From positions 1-9,963 of the forward strand of contig CAMWKA010000041.1 of the NCBI GenBank assembly GCA_947174725.1: a stretch of DNA of 9,963 nt, written 5' to 3'. Under the pieces are notes generated by a model, which was given only the letters and a program-made list of their open reading frames with translations, ran no database searches and was not told where the DNA came from. The stretch is from an uncultured Lachnospiraceae bacterium (GTDB lineage Bacteria > Bacillota > Clostridia > Lachnospirales > Lachnospiraceae). The position numbers and the translations under genes were made by a program. This document shows positions 1 to 7,333 of the stretch, piece by piece; position 1 is the stretch's first letter; each line of letters starts with the position of its first letter.

Positions 1-695
1 TTCTCATAGGTCGTTTCTTCCATATAATGAAGCATCTGTTTTAACGCCGCGCTGGGAATCCCCTCGGTTCCTTTTGTGTATAAAAACAGGGTACTTGCCC
101 CGTCCTCGTATTCCATCTCCGGCAGTTCTACACATTTGTTTTTTATTGTATAAACCATGCGGTTCTGACCAAACGGATCATAGGACATGATCATAATGAT
201 AACAACATTCTTCAGATGATCATAGTCCGTGCCGGAGTTTAAGCTTCTTGCAGCAATCTTACCGTGGTAGAATCGCGTCCTGCGCGGCAACGCCTTTTTA
301 TCTGTTGCACTGTCATTATGATCAGGTTCAATATCATAAACGACTGCCCGTTCTTCTCCATGATCTTCTATCTCCGGCTCTGTATACACATCCAGTCTCG
401 CGCCGTGCAGATTGGAATCCGAACCATATAACACCTTTTGCGCCGTGATAGACAGATGCTTAAACTCTCTGCCAAAAATCGTTTTCAAAATGCTTTTTAC
501 AAACCGTTCCCCGATTTCCGGATAAGTCACCATCGTCCCGAACAAAAAATCATCTAACAGATCCATCTCCCGGAGCGTCTTCCTCCCTGTCAGCAGATCC
601 GGCGTTGTTCCCGCTATTATTTTATTCGCAGCCTTCTTTGTTACTTCTTTCACTGTTCCTTTTGCTGCTTCTTTCCTGAAATGTTTTTCTTTCAT
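1..695 (-). CDS. Rpn-family PD-(D/E)XK nuclease / putative transposase, 5' part only
   Basis: Open from an ATG at 695 to the window edge without a stop (231 codons visible; the C-terminus lies outside). An AGGAGT ribosome binding site at 701-706 fixes the start. After a Lys-rich N-terminal segment of about 40 residues comes DLLDDFLFGTMVTYPEIGERF (46-66), the usual opening of the Rpn/PDDEXK transposase-like family. Next are GARLDVY (98-104), YDIEPD (120-125) and ALPRRTRFYHGKI (135-147), which match the family's conserved nuclease core. D102 and E123 are the likely metal ligands; the ExK/ExQ position reads E-P-D. Characterised family members are DNA endonucleases that promote RecA-independent recombination, and many paralogues occur in Lachnospiraceae genomes. 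Activity here is inferred. No transposon ends are visible, so it is probably a stand-alone nuclease gene. It is read leftward from a strong promoter at 862-890. Confidence 0.8.
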   Translation of the reverse strand, partial: MKEKHFRKEAAKGTVKEVTKKAANKIIAGTTPDLLTGRKTLREMDLLDDFLFGTMVTYPEIGERFVKSILKTIFGREFKHLSITAQKVLYGSDSNLHGARLDVYTEPEIEDHGEERAVVYDIEPDHNDSATDKKALPRRTRFYHGKIAARSLNSGTDYDHLKNVVIIMIMSYDPFGQNRMVYTIKNKCVELPEMEYEDGASTLFLYTKGTEGIPSAALKQMLHYMEETTYE

Positions 696-860
696 ACTGT
701 ACTCCTTTCGTATTTAGCGGAAAGAAGTTCCTATATGATATAGAAAACATTTCCTATCACGCCATTTACCGCAATCCGCTATATTTTGTTTATTCATACA
801 GGGATTGTCAGCCGAAATGGCAGATATCACATCATTAGATGTTTCCCAGATATGTAGCGT

Positions 861-882
861 CATTGTAGCAGATGTTACAATG
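861..882. promoter_or_regulatory. Operator-like dyad over the leftward promoter
   Basis: CATTGTA (861-867) and TACAATG (876-882) are a perfect 7-bp inverted repeat around an 8-base centre. The dyad covers the -10 box and most of the spacer of the leftward promoter at 862-890, the classic position for a repressor operator. No regulator gene lies in the window. The repressor family cannot be named from this; a TetR-type or similar dimer would fit the size. Confidence 0.45.
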
Positions 883-890
883 TGTGTCAA
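862..890 (-). promoter_or_regulatory. Sigma-A promoter for the leftward Rpn nuclease gene
   Basis: On the minus strand there is a perfect -35 TTGACA (890-885), a 17-base spacer and a -10 TACAAT (867-862). The predicted start near 855 gives an unusually long leader of about 160 bases before the ATG at 695. The leader contains a 7-bp inverted pair, TAGCGGA (715-721) with TCCGCTA (775-781), the dyad CTATATGATATAG at 731-743 and the dyad ACATCATTAGATGT at 829-842. Whether any of these folds has a function is unknown. Confidence 0.7.
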
Positions 891-910
891 GCAAATCGAA
901 TCTACTTTGA

Positions 911-938
911 TTGACTATTTTCAGAAATATGGTATCAT
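911..938 (+). promoter_or_regulatory. Sigma-A promoter for the CYTH gene
   Basis: The -35 TTGACT (911-916) and -10 TATCAT (933-938) are separated by 16 bases, and the -10 carries an extended TGG just upstream (930-932). The predicted start near 945 gives a leader of about 67 bases to the ATG at 1012. The -35 box is only 20 bases from that of the leftward promoter, so the two promoters are back to back. Confidence 0.6.
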
Positions 939-1011
939 ATTCCAATGACAAATCCTGTTGTGAAGCAGGCTGTCATAGGCGCTGATACACAAATATGAAA
1001 GGACATGCAAT

Positions 1012-1464
1012 ATGGAAATTGAACGCAAATTTTTAATAAAAAAGCTTCCGGAAAACTTAAAAGAATATCCGTTCCACATCATTGAGCAGGCGTACCTGTG
1101 TACCGATCCGGTGGTCAGAGTCCGCAGAGCGGATGATGAGTATTATATGACTTATAAAGGAAAAGGCCTCCTCGCGAGAGAAGAGGCCAATCTGCCGTTG
1201 AATCAGTCCGCCTATGAACATTTAAAAGAAAAAGCGGACGGCAATATCATTTCCAAAACACGTTATCTGATCCCCGACCCTGACGGCGTACACACCATCG
1301 AGCTGGATGTATTTGACAAACCGTTTGCCCCGCTGGTCTTAGCGGAGGTCGAATTTGAAAGCATAGAAGCCGCTGACGCTTATCAGATGCCCGAATGGTT
1401 TCAGGAAGACGTCACCGATCAGCCTGCCTATCATAACAGCAATATGAGTAAACGCCCCCGTTAG
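1012..1464 (+). CDS. CYTH-domain protein, probable inorganic triphosphatase
   Basis: A 150-residue protein consisting of a single CYTH domain, the usual length for bacterial triphosphate tunnel enzymes. The diagnostic ExExK signature is at the extreme N-terminus (E2-I-E4-R-K6). Other tunnel residues follow in family order: R36 and R38 in VVRVRR, K49 in TYKGKG, E57/E58, K82 and R84 in SKTRY, E97 and D99 in IELDVF, and E112 and E114 in LAEVEFES. Family members hydrolyse tripolyphosphate or nucleoside triphosphates with a divalent metal; class IV adenylate cyclases share the fold, but a stand-alone protein of this size in a Firmicute is more likely a triphosphatase. It should be cytosolic, with no signal or membrane segment. 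AAAGGA at 998-1003 supports the start. Its TAG overlaps the TAA of the convergent malQ by 4 bases. Confidence 0.87.
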   Translation: MEIERKFLIKKLPENLKEYPFHIIEQAYLCTDPVVRVRRADDEYYMTYKGKGLLAREEANLPLNQSAYEHLKEKADGNIISKTRYLIPDPDGVHTIELDVFDKPFAPLVLAEVEFESIEAADAYQMPEWFQEDVTDQPAYHNSNMSKRPR

Positions 1465-1479
1465 TCATCTACGCGTTTA
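1449..1479. other. Inverted repeat spanning the convergent stop codons
   Basis: TAAACGC (1449-1455) and GCGTTTA (1473-1479) form a 7-bp stem with a 17-base loop that holds both overlapping stop codons. Neither strand has a T-run after it, so it is not a standard intrinsic terminator. It might slow convergent polymerases, or it may be chance. Confidence 0.25.
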
Positions 1480-2957
1480 TATAACTTACACATCTCATAG
1501 ATCTTCTCAGCCAGTGCCGCCGTATAGACGTCCTCTTTCATCCGCCAGTCCCAGTTATTACCAAGGGTAGAAGGGGTATTGATCCGCCCTTCGCTTCCAA
1601 GGGAAAGATAATCCTGCATCGGAATGATCGCCGTATCCGCAACGCTTGCCATGGCAAGCCGGATCATATCCCAGTTGATCTTCGACGGTCTGCTGTTATT
1701 CAGATATTTCCGGGCATACGCTTTATCCGTTCTTTTTAACGATTTAAACCAGCCAAGGGTGGTATCATTGTCATGCGTACCGGTATAGACGACGCAGTTT
1801 TTATCATAATTATGCGGCAGGTAATCATTATCTTCATTGGAATCAAAAGCAAATTCCAAGATCTTCATGCCCGGATAGCCGGTCTTCTTCACCAGCCTTT
1901 TCACACTGGGCGTCAGAAATCCAAGATCTTCCGCAATGATCGGATGTTTTCCAAGTTTCTGTTTCATTGTTTGAAAAAGATCATAACCGGGGCCTTTTAC
2001 CCAGTGGCCAAATTCCGCGGTCTTGTCCCCGTAAGGGATAGAATAATACTCGTCAAATCCTCTGAAATGATCAATACGGACGACGTCATACATGGCAAAG
2101 CACTGCTCCAGACGCCTCATCCACCATGCATAGCCTGTTTCCTTGTGATAATCCCATCGATACAAAGGATTGCCCCAAAGCTGCCCCGTCTTGGAAAAAT
2201 AATCCGGCGGGCAGCCAGCCACAGCGATGGGAATATGCTTCTCATCCAGCAGAAACATCTCCGGATTCGCCCAGGTGTCCGCGCTGTCAAGCGCGACATA
2301 GATGGGGATATCCCCAATGATATATACTCCTTTTTGATTGGCATACTGCTTTAATTCAAACCACTGACTGAAAAACAGATACTGCATGAATTTCTGGAAC
2401 TCTATCTCTTCCTGATATTCCGGATCGTTTCTGTATTTCCTTACCGCAGTCTCCGTATGAAGTCTGATATCTTCCGGCCATGTCATAAAGCCCCTGCCCT
2501 GATGCGCTGTCTTAAGCGCCATAAACAGAGCGTAATCCTCCAGCCAGAAGCTGTTCTTCTCCACAAATTCCCGATACTTTTCATTTTCCTCTTTATCGGC
2601 GCAGCCGCTTCTTTGGAATGCCTTCTTTAAAAGCTTAAATCTGCCGCGGTAGATTTTCTCATAAATAACCTTTTCTCTATTATGTCCAAAATCAACCTCG
2701 TCACATTCTTCTTTCTTCAGCCATCCATATTCGATCAGCTTTTCCAGATCAATAAAATACGGGTTGCCCGCAAATGTGGAAAATGACTGGTACGGTGAAT
2801 CTCCATAACCGGTAGGTCCCAAAGGCAGAACCTGCCAGTAATACTGACCGGCTGCCGCCAGAAAATCCACAAATTCATAAGCCTCCTTTGAAAATGATCC
2901 AATCCCGTAAGCAGATGGCAGACTTGATATCGGAAGTAAAATTCCGCTTTTTCTCAT
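1461..2957 (-). CDS. malQ: 4-alpha-glucanotransferase (amylomaltase), GH77
   Basis: Transfers alpha-1,4-glucan segments between maltooligosaccharides, releasing glucose and lengthening short dextrins so that phosphorylase can use them. The 498 residues match the usual length of bacterial amylomaltase. The family opening is complete: GILLPISSLPS (5-15) and QVLPLGPTGYGDSPYQ (42-57). The catalytic residues can be placed: nucleophile D296 in VVRIDHFRG (292-300), acid/base E343 in IIAEDLG (340-346), and transition-state D396 in YTGTHDNDTT (391-400). The flexible 250s-type loop, GCPPDYFSKTGQLWGNPLY, is at 248-266. AAAGGA just upstream (about 2965-2970) supports the ATG at 2957. It lies 76 bases downstream of glgP on the same strand with no clear terminator between, so the two are probably cotranscribed. 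The enzyme is cytosolic. Confidence 0.96.
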   Translation of the reverse strand: MRKSGILLPISSLPSAYGIGSFSKEAYEFVDFLAAAGQYYWQVLPLGPTGYGDSPYQSFSTFAGNPYFIDLEKLIEYGWLKKEECDEVDFGHNREKVIYEKIYRGRFKLLKKAFQRSGCADKEENEKYREFVEKNSFWLEDYALFMALKTAHQGRGFMTWPEDIRLHTETAVRKYRNDPEYQEEIEFQKFMQYLFFSQWFELKQYANQKGVYIIGDIPIYVALDSADTWANPEMFLLDEKHIPIAVAGCPPDYFSKTGQLWGNPLYRWDYHKETGYAWWMRRLEQCFAMYDVVRIDHFRGFDEYYSIPYGDKTAEFGHWVKGPGYDLFQTMKQKLGKHPIIAEDLGFLTPSVKRLVKKTGYPGMKILEFAFDSNEDNDYLPHNYDKNCVVYTGTHDNDTTLGWFKSLKRTDKAYARKYLNNSRPSKINWDMIRLAMASVADTAIIPMQDYLSLGSEGRINTPSTLGNNWDWRMKEDVYTAALAEKIYEMCKLYKRVDD

Positions 2958-2981
2958 ATTACGCTTCCTTTCTAAAGGTTT

Positions 2982-3001
2982 GGCGCCTCCGGGAGGTCGC
3001 C
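2982..3001 (-). other. Intercistronic hairpin between glgP and malQ
   Basis: Read on the minus strand, GGCG-A-CCTCC pairs with GGAGG-CGCC around a very tight loop, giving a nine-pair GC-rich stem with a one-base bulge. It is followed by AAACC rather than a T-run, so complete termination is unlikely. Such stems between operon genes often protect the upstream message end or lower downstream expression; either role here is inference. Confidence 0.4.
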
Positions 3002-3033
3002 ATCCATTTTGCCCTGATTACCGTTTGCTGCTT

Positions 3034-5322
3034 CTATTTTAATTTCCAAATATCCCTGTTATACTCCGCAATCGTCCGGTCAGATGAGAAGAAGCCCGCC
3101 TTCGCGATATTAACCAGCATCATCTTCTTCCACTTGGAACGATTCTCATAAGTCTTAAGGGCTTTATCCTTTACCCTGATGTATTCCTTCAGGTCTAACA
3201 ATGTCATGAACCAGTCTTTATTCAGCAGTTCATTGTACAGCCGCTCCAGAGACTTTTTATTGCCCGCTTTTAACGCCTGTTCGCCGACGATGAAATCCAC
3301 CGCTTCACGGATCACAGGATCCTTTTCATAAAACTTGCGGGATACATAATCCGCCTTTTCATAATGCTTGATGACCGTATCCGCATCCTTGCCAAAGATA
3401 AATATATTGTCGTCCCCTACCAGCTCGTGGATCTCCACATTGGCACCGTCGTCGGTTCCAAGCGTCACCGCGCCGTTTAACATAAATTTCATATTGCCGG
3501 TACCGGAAGCTTCCTTGCTTGCCAGAGAGATCTGCTCTGAGATATCGCACGCCGGGATCAGCTTCTCCGCATAAGAGACATTATAATTCTCTACAAATAA
3601 TACCTGCATATACTGATTGACCTCAGGGTCCTCATTGACGATCTTCTGCATCACCAGAAGCAGATGGATAACATCCTGCGCAATGATATAAGCAGGCGCC
3701 GCTTTTGCACCGAAGATGAACGTAATCGGACGCTCCGGCTTTTTCCCCGACTTGATCTCCAGATATTTATGGATGATATACAGCGCATTCATCTGCTGGC
3801 GCTTATATTCATGCATACGCTTGATCTGGATATCAAAGATAGAATCCGGATTCAGCGTCACCTTCTCATGCTTCTTTACATAATCGCAAAGCTGAAGCTT
3901 CTTCTGCATCTTAATAGATTCCAGCTGATCCAGAACTTTTCTGCTTCCCTTATATTCCAGCAGCTTTTCCAATTCCTTTGCATCTGTCTTATAACCGTCG
4001 CCAATGAGCGAAGTGAGATAATCAGCCAGCTCATGGTTACAGGAAAGGAGCCAGCGGCGGAAGGTGATGCCGTTGGTCTTATTGTTAAATTTCTTCGGAC
4101 AGATCTTGTAAAAGGGCGCAAGCTCCGTCTGCTTTAAAATATCGGTATGGATCGCTGCCACGCCGTTCACTGCAAAACCATAGTGGATATCGATATGCGC
4201 CATATGCACCCGTTTTTCCCGATCGATGATCCATACGCGCTCATCCTTGTACTTCTTAGCCACACGCTCATGCAGTTCCTGAATGATCGGTACGAGCTGC
4301 GGAACTACTTTCTTCAGATATTTTAAAGGCCATTTTTCCAATGCTTCTGCCAGGATCGTATGGTTCGTATAAGCGCAGGTTTTGCTGACCACGTTGACCG
4401 CTTCATCAAACGTGAATCCTTCCTGTTCTGTCAGTATACGGATCAGTTCCGGAATGACCATCGTCGGATGCGTATCATTGATCTGGATCACTGCATACTG
4501 GTTCATCTTATGCAGATCTCTGCCCTGCTCCTTCAGCTCTTTAATAATCAGCTGCGCGCCGTTGCTTACCATAAAATACTGCTGATAGATTCTAAGTAGA
4601 TTGCCTGCCTCATCGGAATCGTCCGGATACAGAAACAATGTCAGATTCTTCTTGATCTTTGTCTTATCAAAATCGATCCCCTTCGTTACGATCCCTTCAT
4701 CCACGCTTTCAAGATCAAACAGATGTAATTTATTGATTCCCTGATGGTATCCTGCCACATCAATATCATAAAGTCTCGACGTTACCTTCTGCTTACCAAA
4801 CTGCACGGTAAATGTCACATCCGTCTTATTCAGCCAGGAGTTGTCCTCGATCCAGTCATTCTTCTCCGCCGTCTGCATATTCCTTTTAAAGACCTGCTTG
4901 AATAATCCAAAATGATAATTCAGACCGATACCGTCGCCCGGAAGTCCCAGACTGGCAATGGAATCCAGAAAACAGGCCGCCAGACGTCCCAGTCCGCCGT
5001 TGCCAAGAGACGGCTCCGGCTCAATCTCCTCGATCTTTGCAAGACTCTTTCCTGCGGACGCCAGCCCGTCATTTAATATATCGTATATTCCCAGATTGAT
5101 CAGATTATTACTTAATAATTTACCGATCAGAAACTCTGCGGAAATATAATATACCTTCTTTTTTCCCGTAATCTGCTTCTTCGCCTGCAGCAACTCCTTT
5201 GTGAGCGATAGCAGCGCGTAATAGATCTCCTTGTCGCTGCATTTCTTAACAGCCTTGCCATACTCCCTTACCGTCAATGCTTCCAACTGCTGCATCACGT
5301 CCTGCCCTGCCGCTTTTCTCAT
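3034..5322 (-). CDS. glgP: Glycogen/maltodextrin phosphorylase (GT35), PLP-dependent
   Basis: Releases glucose-1-phosphate from the non-reducing ends of alpha-1,4-glucans using phosphate. At 762 residues it is shorter than the roughly 800-830 of the E. coli enzymes, mainly through shorter loops in the N-terminal half. Family landmarks are intact: [10 protein letters not shown] (58-67), the glycine-rich [17 protein letters not shown] (105-121), INDTHP (281-286), [12 protein letters not shown] (415-426), [11 protein letters not shown] (499-509), and the PLP signature [13 protein letters not shown] (604-616) with K612 as the Schiff-base lysine. The ATG at 5322 has CGGAGGA eight bases upstream; an earlier ATG at 5329 is out of frame. 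It is first in a glgP-malQ unit read from a promoter at 5382-5410, divergent from the PPi-PFK gene. Strict glycogen versus maltodextrin preference cannot be read from the sequence. No allosteric phosphorylation site is recognised. Confidence 0.96.
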   Translation of the reverse strand: MRKAAGQDVMQQLEALTVREYGKAVKKCSDKEIYYALLSLTKELLQAKKQITGKKKVYYISAEFLIGKLLSNNLINLGIYDILNDGLASAGKSLAKIEEIEPEPSLGNGGLGRLAACFLDSIASLGLPGDGIGLNYHFGLFKQVFKRNMQTAEKNDWIEDNSWLNKTDVTFTVQFGKQKVTSRLYDIDVAGYHQGINKLHLFDLESVDEGIVTKGIDFDKTKIKKNLTLFLYPDDSDEAGNLLRIYQQYFMVSNGAQLIIKELKEQGRDLHKMNQYAVIQINDTHPTMVIPELIRILTEQEGFTFDEAVNVVSKTCAYTNHTILAEALEKWPLKYLKKVVPQLVPIIQELHERVAKKYKDERVWIIDREKRVHMAHIDIHYGFAVNGVAAIHTDILKQTELAPFYKICPKKFNNKTNGITFRRWLLSCNHELADYLTSLIGDGYKTDAKELEKLLEYKGSRKVLDQLESIKMQKKLQLCDYVKKHEKVTLNPDSIFDIQIKRMHEYKRQQMNALYIIHKYLEIKSGKKPERPITFIFGAKAAPAYIIAQDVIHLLLVMQKIVNEDPEVNQYMQVLFVENYNVSYAEKLIPACDISEQISLASKEASGTGNMKFMLNGAVTLGTDDGANVEIHELVGDDNIFIFGKDADTVIKHYEKADYVSRKFYEKDPVIREAVDFIVGEQALKAGNKKSLERLYNELLNKDWFMTLLDLKEYIRVKDKALKTYENRSKWKKMMLVNIAKAGFFSSDRTIAEYNRDIWKLK

Positions 5323-5381
5323 CCCTCATATCCTCCGTTCACATTCGTTCCATATTTTATATATTTGTATTTTCTCTGCAC

Positions 5382-5410
5382 ATTGTAACCCTTAAACAGA
5401 AAAATGTCTA
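5382..5410 (-). promoter_or_regulatory. Sigma-A promoter of glgP-malQ
   Basis: On the minus strand, TAGACA (5410-5405) and TACAAT (5387-5382) are separated by exactly 17 bases, each one mismatch from consensus. Initiation near 5375 would give a leader of about 53 bases ending in the GGAGG ribosome binding site. I saw no convincing catabolite-repression (cre) site. Confidence 0.6.
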
Positions 5411-5435
5411 GGAAAAGGTGTTTAATTCTCATAAA

Positions 5436-5470
5436 AAATAGCCATGCAAAAAAATCTTTAAATGCTATTT
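5436..5470. repeat. Inverted repeat in the glgP/pfp divergent region
   Basis: AAATAGC (5436-5442) and GCTATTT (5464-5470) are a perfect 7-bp inverted pair with 21 bases between. It sits between the two divergent promoters, ending 5 bases before the putative pfp -35. It could be a regulator site or a DNA-bend element, but the region is very AT-rich and chance is possible. Confidence 0.3.
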
Positions 5471-5475
5471 ACTAT

Positions 5476-5504
5476 TTGAATAAAATGTTTTAATATTTTA
5501 TAGG
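5476..5504 (+). promoter_or_regulatory. Probable promoter of the PPi-PFK gene
   Basis: TTGAAT (5476-5481) and TATAGG (5499-5504) are separated by 17 bases. The surrounding DNA is extremely AT-rich, so other -10 choices such as TAATAT at 5491 exist but are badly spaced. Transcription from here would leave a leader of roughly 40 bases before the ATG at 5549. Confidence 0.4.
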
Positions 5505-5533
5505 TAAGGAAAAAATATATATAATTCATGGAA

Positions 5534-5540
5534 AAGGAGA
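5534..5540 (+). promoter_or_regulatory. Ribosome binding site that decides the pfp start
   Basis: AAGGAGA lies 8 bases before the ATG at 5549, which is ideal spacing. It sits inside the reading frame if the upstream in-frame ATG at 5528 is used. That upstream ATG has only an AAGGAA about 15 bases away, too far to be efficient. Confidence 0.75.
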
Positions 5541-5548
5541 TATTGAAA

Positions 5549-7213
5549 ATGAATCTTTCACCTCTTCAAAAGGCAAGATATGAGTACGCTCCCAAGCTTC
5601 CGGGAATGCTCAGAAACGGTATTGCAGAAATCTGCGTTAAGGAAGGCGCTGAGACGTCAAGCGTAGCAGATCAGGACAAGATCAAAGCACTCTTCCCTAA
5701 CACATATGGAAAGAAAGAAATCACTTTTGCAAAAGGCCAGAATACAGCCCCGGCTAAAAAGCAGGTTGTAGGCGTTATCCTTTCCGGCGGACAGGCTCCC
5801 GGCGGACACAATGTTATTACAGGTCTTTATGATGCCTTAAAGGCAACGAACAGCGACAATGTTCTTTACGGTTTCAAGGGCGGTCCCAGCGGACTTCTGG
5901 AAGACGATTATGTGATCTTTGACGACGCGTTTATCGATCAGTACAGAAACACAGGCGGTTTTGATATCATTGGCTCCGGCAGAACAAAACTGGAGACAGA
6001 AGCCCAGTTTGCGGTTGTAGAGGAGATGGCTAAAAAACATGGTCTTACCGCTATCGTTATCATCGGTGGCGACGATTCTAATACAAACGCCGCTGTTTTG
6101 GCTGAATACATGGCAGCCCACAATACAGGTGTTCAGGTGATTGGATGTCCTAAGACGATCGATGGTGACTTAAAGAATGAAGATATTGAAGCTTCTTTCG
6201 GCTTCGATACCGCTACAAAAACTTATTCGGAAGTAATCGGCAACATCGAAAGAGATGCCAACTCCGCGAAAAAATACTGGCACTTTGTAAAAGTTATGGG
6301 GCGATCCGCTTCCCACGTGGCTTTGGAATGTGCTCTTGAGACACAGCCCAACATCTGTCTGATCGGCGAGGAAGTTGCAGCTAAGAAAATGTCTCTTTCC
6401 TCTATCGCCGGCTATATTGCTGATTCCGTAGAAAAAAGAGCAGCTAACGGCGACAACTTCGGCGTTGCTATTATCCCGGAGGGTATCGTAGAATTCGTTC
6501 CTGAATTCTCAGTACTGATTGCGGAAATCAATGAACTTCTTGCAGGAAGCAAAACAGATACTTTCAATGCGCTTCCCAGCTGGAATGAGAAATATGACTT
6601 TATCAAGAACGGTCTTACAGCAGAATCATTTGCTGTATTTGACATTCTTCCTACAGGTATCCAGCAGCAGCTCTTCCTTGAAAGAGATCCTCACGGCAAC
6701 GTTCAGGTATCCCTGATCGAGTCAGAAAAGTTATTCTCAGCGCTTGTAAAGGACGAGCTTGCTAAGAGAAAAGAAGCGGGCACCTACAAAGGTAAATTCA
6801 ATGCGCTTCATCACTTCTTTGGTTATGAAGGAAGATGTGCATTCCCTTCCAACTTTGACGCAGACTACTGCTACTCTCTTGGTTACAATGCATTCATGTT
6901 GATCTCTTACGGCTACACAGGATATCTTTCCAAGGTATCTAATCTTTCCAAACCCGCTGACGAATGGATCGCAGGCGGCATGCCTATCACCAAGATGATG
7001 AATATGGAAAGAAGAAACGGGGAAGACAAACCGGTTATCCGCAAAGCCTTAGTGGAGCTTGACGGCGCGCCGTTCAAATATTTTGCGGCACACAGAGACG
7101 CATGGGCTGTTGAGACAGCATTCACCTATCCCGGCGCTATCCAGTATTACGGTCCTTCCGAGGTATGTGATATTACAACAAAGACACTTGCTCTTGAAAA
7201 AGGCACGATGTAA
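5549..7213 (+). CDS. pfp: PPi-dependent 6-phosphofructokinase, long form
   Basis: Reversibly phosphorylates fructose-6-phosphate to fructose-1,6-bisphosphate with pyrophosphate as phosphoryl donor, a glycolytic step that spares ATP in many anaerobes. The 554 residues match the long PPi-PFK clade (about 550 aa, as in plants and spirochaetes) rather than the roughly 320-residue ATP enzymes. Residues counted from the ATG at 5549: donor-site GGQAPGG (80-86), GFKGGPSG (108-115), GGDDSNTNA (173-181), [10 protein letters not shown] (201-210) and MGRSASH (250-256). The second Asp of GGDD, where ATP enzymes have Gly, and the Lys of PKTID mark PPi use. The start was moved 7 codons inside the longest frame because AAGGAGA precedes M at 5549. 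It is a single gene, divergent from glgP, ending at a strong hairpin terminator. The enzyme is cytosolic. Confidence 0.95.
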   Translation: MNLSPLQKARYEYAPKLPGMLRNGIAEICVKEGAETSSVADQDKIKALFPNTYGKKEITFAKGQNTAPAKKQVVGVILSGGQAPGGHNVITGLYDALKATNSDNVLYGFKGGPSGLLEDDYVIFDDAFIDQYRNTGGFDIIGSGRTKLETEAQFAVVEEMAKKHGLTAIVIIGGDDSNTNAAVLAEYMAAHNTGVQVIGCPKTIDGDLKNEDIEASFGFDTATKTYSEVIGNIERDANSAKKYWHFVKVMGRSASHVALECALETQPNICLIGEEVAAKKMSLSSIAGYIADSVEKRAANGDNFGVAIIPEGIVEFVPEFSVLIAEINELLAGSKTDTFNALPSWNEKYDFIKNGLTAESFAVFDILPTGIQQQLFLERDPHGNVQVSLIESEKLFSALVKDELAKRKEAGTYKGKFNALHHFFGYEGRCAFPSNFDADYCYSLGYNAFMLISYGYTGYLSKVSNLSKPADEWIAGGMPITKMMNMERRNGEDKPVIRKALVELDGAPFKYFAAHRDAWAVETAFTYPGAIQYYGPSEVCDITTKTLALEKGTM

Positions 7214-7245
7214 TTCAGAATCATCTGAAAGCTATGATCAAGAAA

Positions 7246-7280
7246 AACCCCATATGCCGGACTCTCCGGTATATGGGGTT
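7246..7280. terminator. Strong bidirectional intrinsic terminator
   Basis: A 16-pair stem runs from AACCCCATAT-G-CCGGA (7246-7261) to TCCGG-T-ATATGGGGTT (7265-7280) with the loop CTC; the only non-Watson-Crick pair is one G-U. On the plus strand it follows pfp by 32 bases and is trailed by a T-rich CATTTTATAT. On the minus strand it follows the exchanger stop at 7334 and is trailed by TTTTTCT, the better U-run. It therefore insulates two convergent genes. Confidence 0.9.
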
Positions 7281-7333
7281 CATTTTATATAACATTATGA
7301 TACAGCCGCAAAACTATAATTTGAGTATGCATC

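Noticed and set aside
1..695. Insertion sequence suggested by the 'putative transposase' label of the Rpn family
   Set aside because: No terminal inverted repeats or target duplication are visible on the side present here, and the family encodes nucleases rather than classical transposases.
817..948. A 43-codon open frame from ATG 817 on the plus strand, with protein-like composition
   Set aside because: It has only a poorly spaced AGGGA upstream, and it overlaps two well-formed promoters and the dyad at 861-882, so the region is better explained as regulatory.
1773..2354. Plus-strand frame of 193 codons inside malQ
   Set aside because: It is antisense to a complete, motif-verified malQ gene and has no ribosome binding site or recognisable domain.
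5341..5548. A riboswitch or cre box in the glgP/pfp intergenic region
   Set aside because: No match to a cre-like palindrome or a conserved riboswitch core could be found; the sequence is simply AT-rich with two promoters.
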